Assembly (NCBI GenBank): GCA_030024085.1
Contig: JASEJE010000007.1
Location: 51,421-115,420, forward strand
Length of the DNA: 64,000 nt
Direction: 5' to 3'
Origin: Bacillota bacterium
Lineage (GTDB): Bacteria; Bacillota; SHA-98; UBA4971
The stretch's first letter is position 1; each line of letters starts with the position of its first letter. Below, piece after piece: positions 63,972 to 64,000 of the stretch. The notes under the pieces are model-generated. The model was not told the DNA's origin and searched no databases. It was given only the letters and a program-made list of their open reading frames with translations. The position numbers were made by a program, and so were the translations under genes.

Positions 63972-64000
63972 GGGTTGCCGGTGCTTGCACGACGGGGCGT
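63972..64000. repeat. partial copy of the GGGTTGCCGG-ended repeat
   Basis: GGGTTGCCGGTGCTTGC (63972-63988) matches the inverse of 47434-47450, and GGGGCGT follows in both. The element continues past the window. Confidence 0.7.

Overview
The window looks like a chromosome piece of an anaerobic, spore-forming member of the Bacillota, probably a GC-rich clostridial or Limnochordia-like lineage (my inference). The basis is a gerA-type spore germinant receptor operon, strong GGAGG-type ribosome binding sites with frequent GTG/TTG starts, two tungsten-type aldehyde:ferredoxin oxidoreductases (AOR), many solute importers and an evenly GC-rich base composition (about 58-60% by eye). I found no rRNA, tRNA, CRISPR array or intact insertion sequence.

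Layout. 1-2.2 kb: two permeases of a sugar ABC importer (+). 2.2-6.3 kb: gerAA-gerAC-gerAB (-). 6.5-13.2 kb: a Pot-type ABC importer with a nucleoside phosphorylase and adenine deaminase (-). 13.4-22.9 kb: a C4-acid island (-): sigma-54 activator, fumarase/aspartase-superfamily lyase, TRAP transporter, two-subunit fumarase and a truncated malic enzyme. I see a near-consensus -24/-12 promoter and two tandem activator-type dyads between activator and lyase. 23.0-37.6 kb: AOR, MFS carrier, class II aldolase, 2-hydroxyacid dehydrogenase, FGGY kinase, an orphan EcfT, TIM-barrel isomerase, zinc dehydrogenase, RbsBAC-type importer and GntR regulator, which read as one carbohydrate or polyol catabolic operon. 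38.0-44.2 kb: a secreted cyclase-family hydrolase and a livKHMGF importer (+) with a clear sigma-A promoter and a long leader. 44.2-45.0 kb: repeat-filled convergent intergenic region. 45.0-50.5 kb: molybdate/tungstate-type importer with MoeA-like and DUF364 genes (-). 50.9-51.7 kb: a decayed ABC exporter that keeps a near-perfect promoter. 52.2-60.2 kb: polysaccharide genes (glycosyltransferases, dTDP-rhamnose-type nucleotide sugar genes). 60.9-63.2 kb: second AOR with a four-cluster ferredoxin partner. 63.5 kb to end: the C-terminal half of a DedA protein next to a repeat.

How the parts may work together. Both AORs and the Mod/MoeA/DUF364 cluster point to tungsten- or molybdenum-dependent aldehyde oxidation feeding ferredoxin. 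The C4-acid island suggests import of a substrate that a lyase splits to release fumarate, then hydration to malate. The sugar operon has the order import, oxidation, isomerisation, phosphorylation, retro-aldol cleavage, with AOR as a possible aldehyde sink.

Non-coding features are unusually rich: a 60-bp palindrome-bearing tandem repeat present in two inverted arrays, a second family of GGGTTGCCGG-ended inverted repeats, elements with CTAAGTGAG ends, short simple-sequence repeats that extend proteins of the mod and AOR clusters, and hairpins between binding-protein genes and the next transporter gene.
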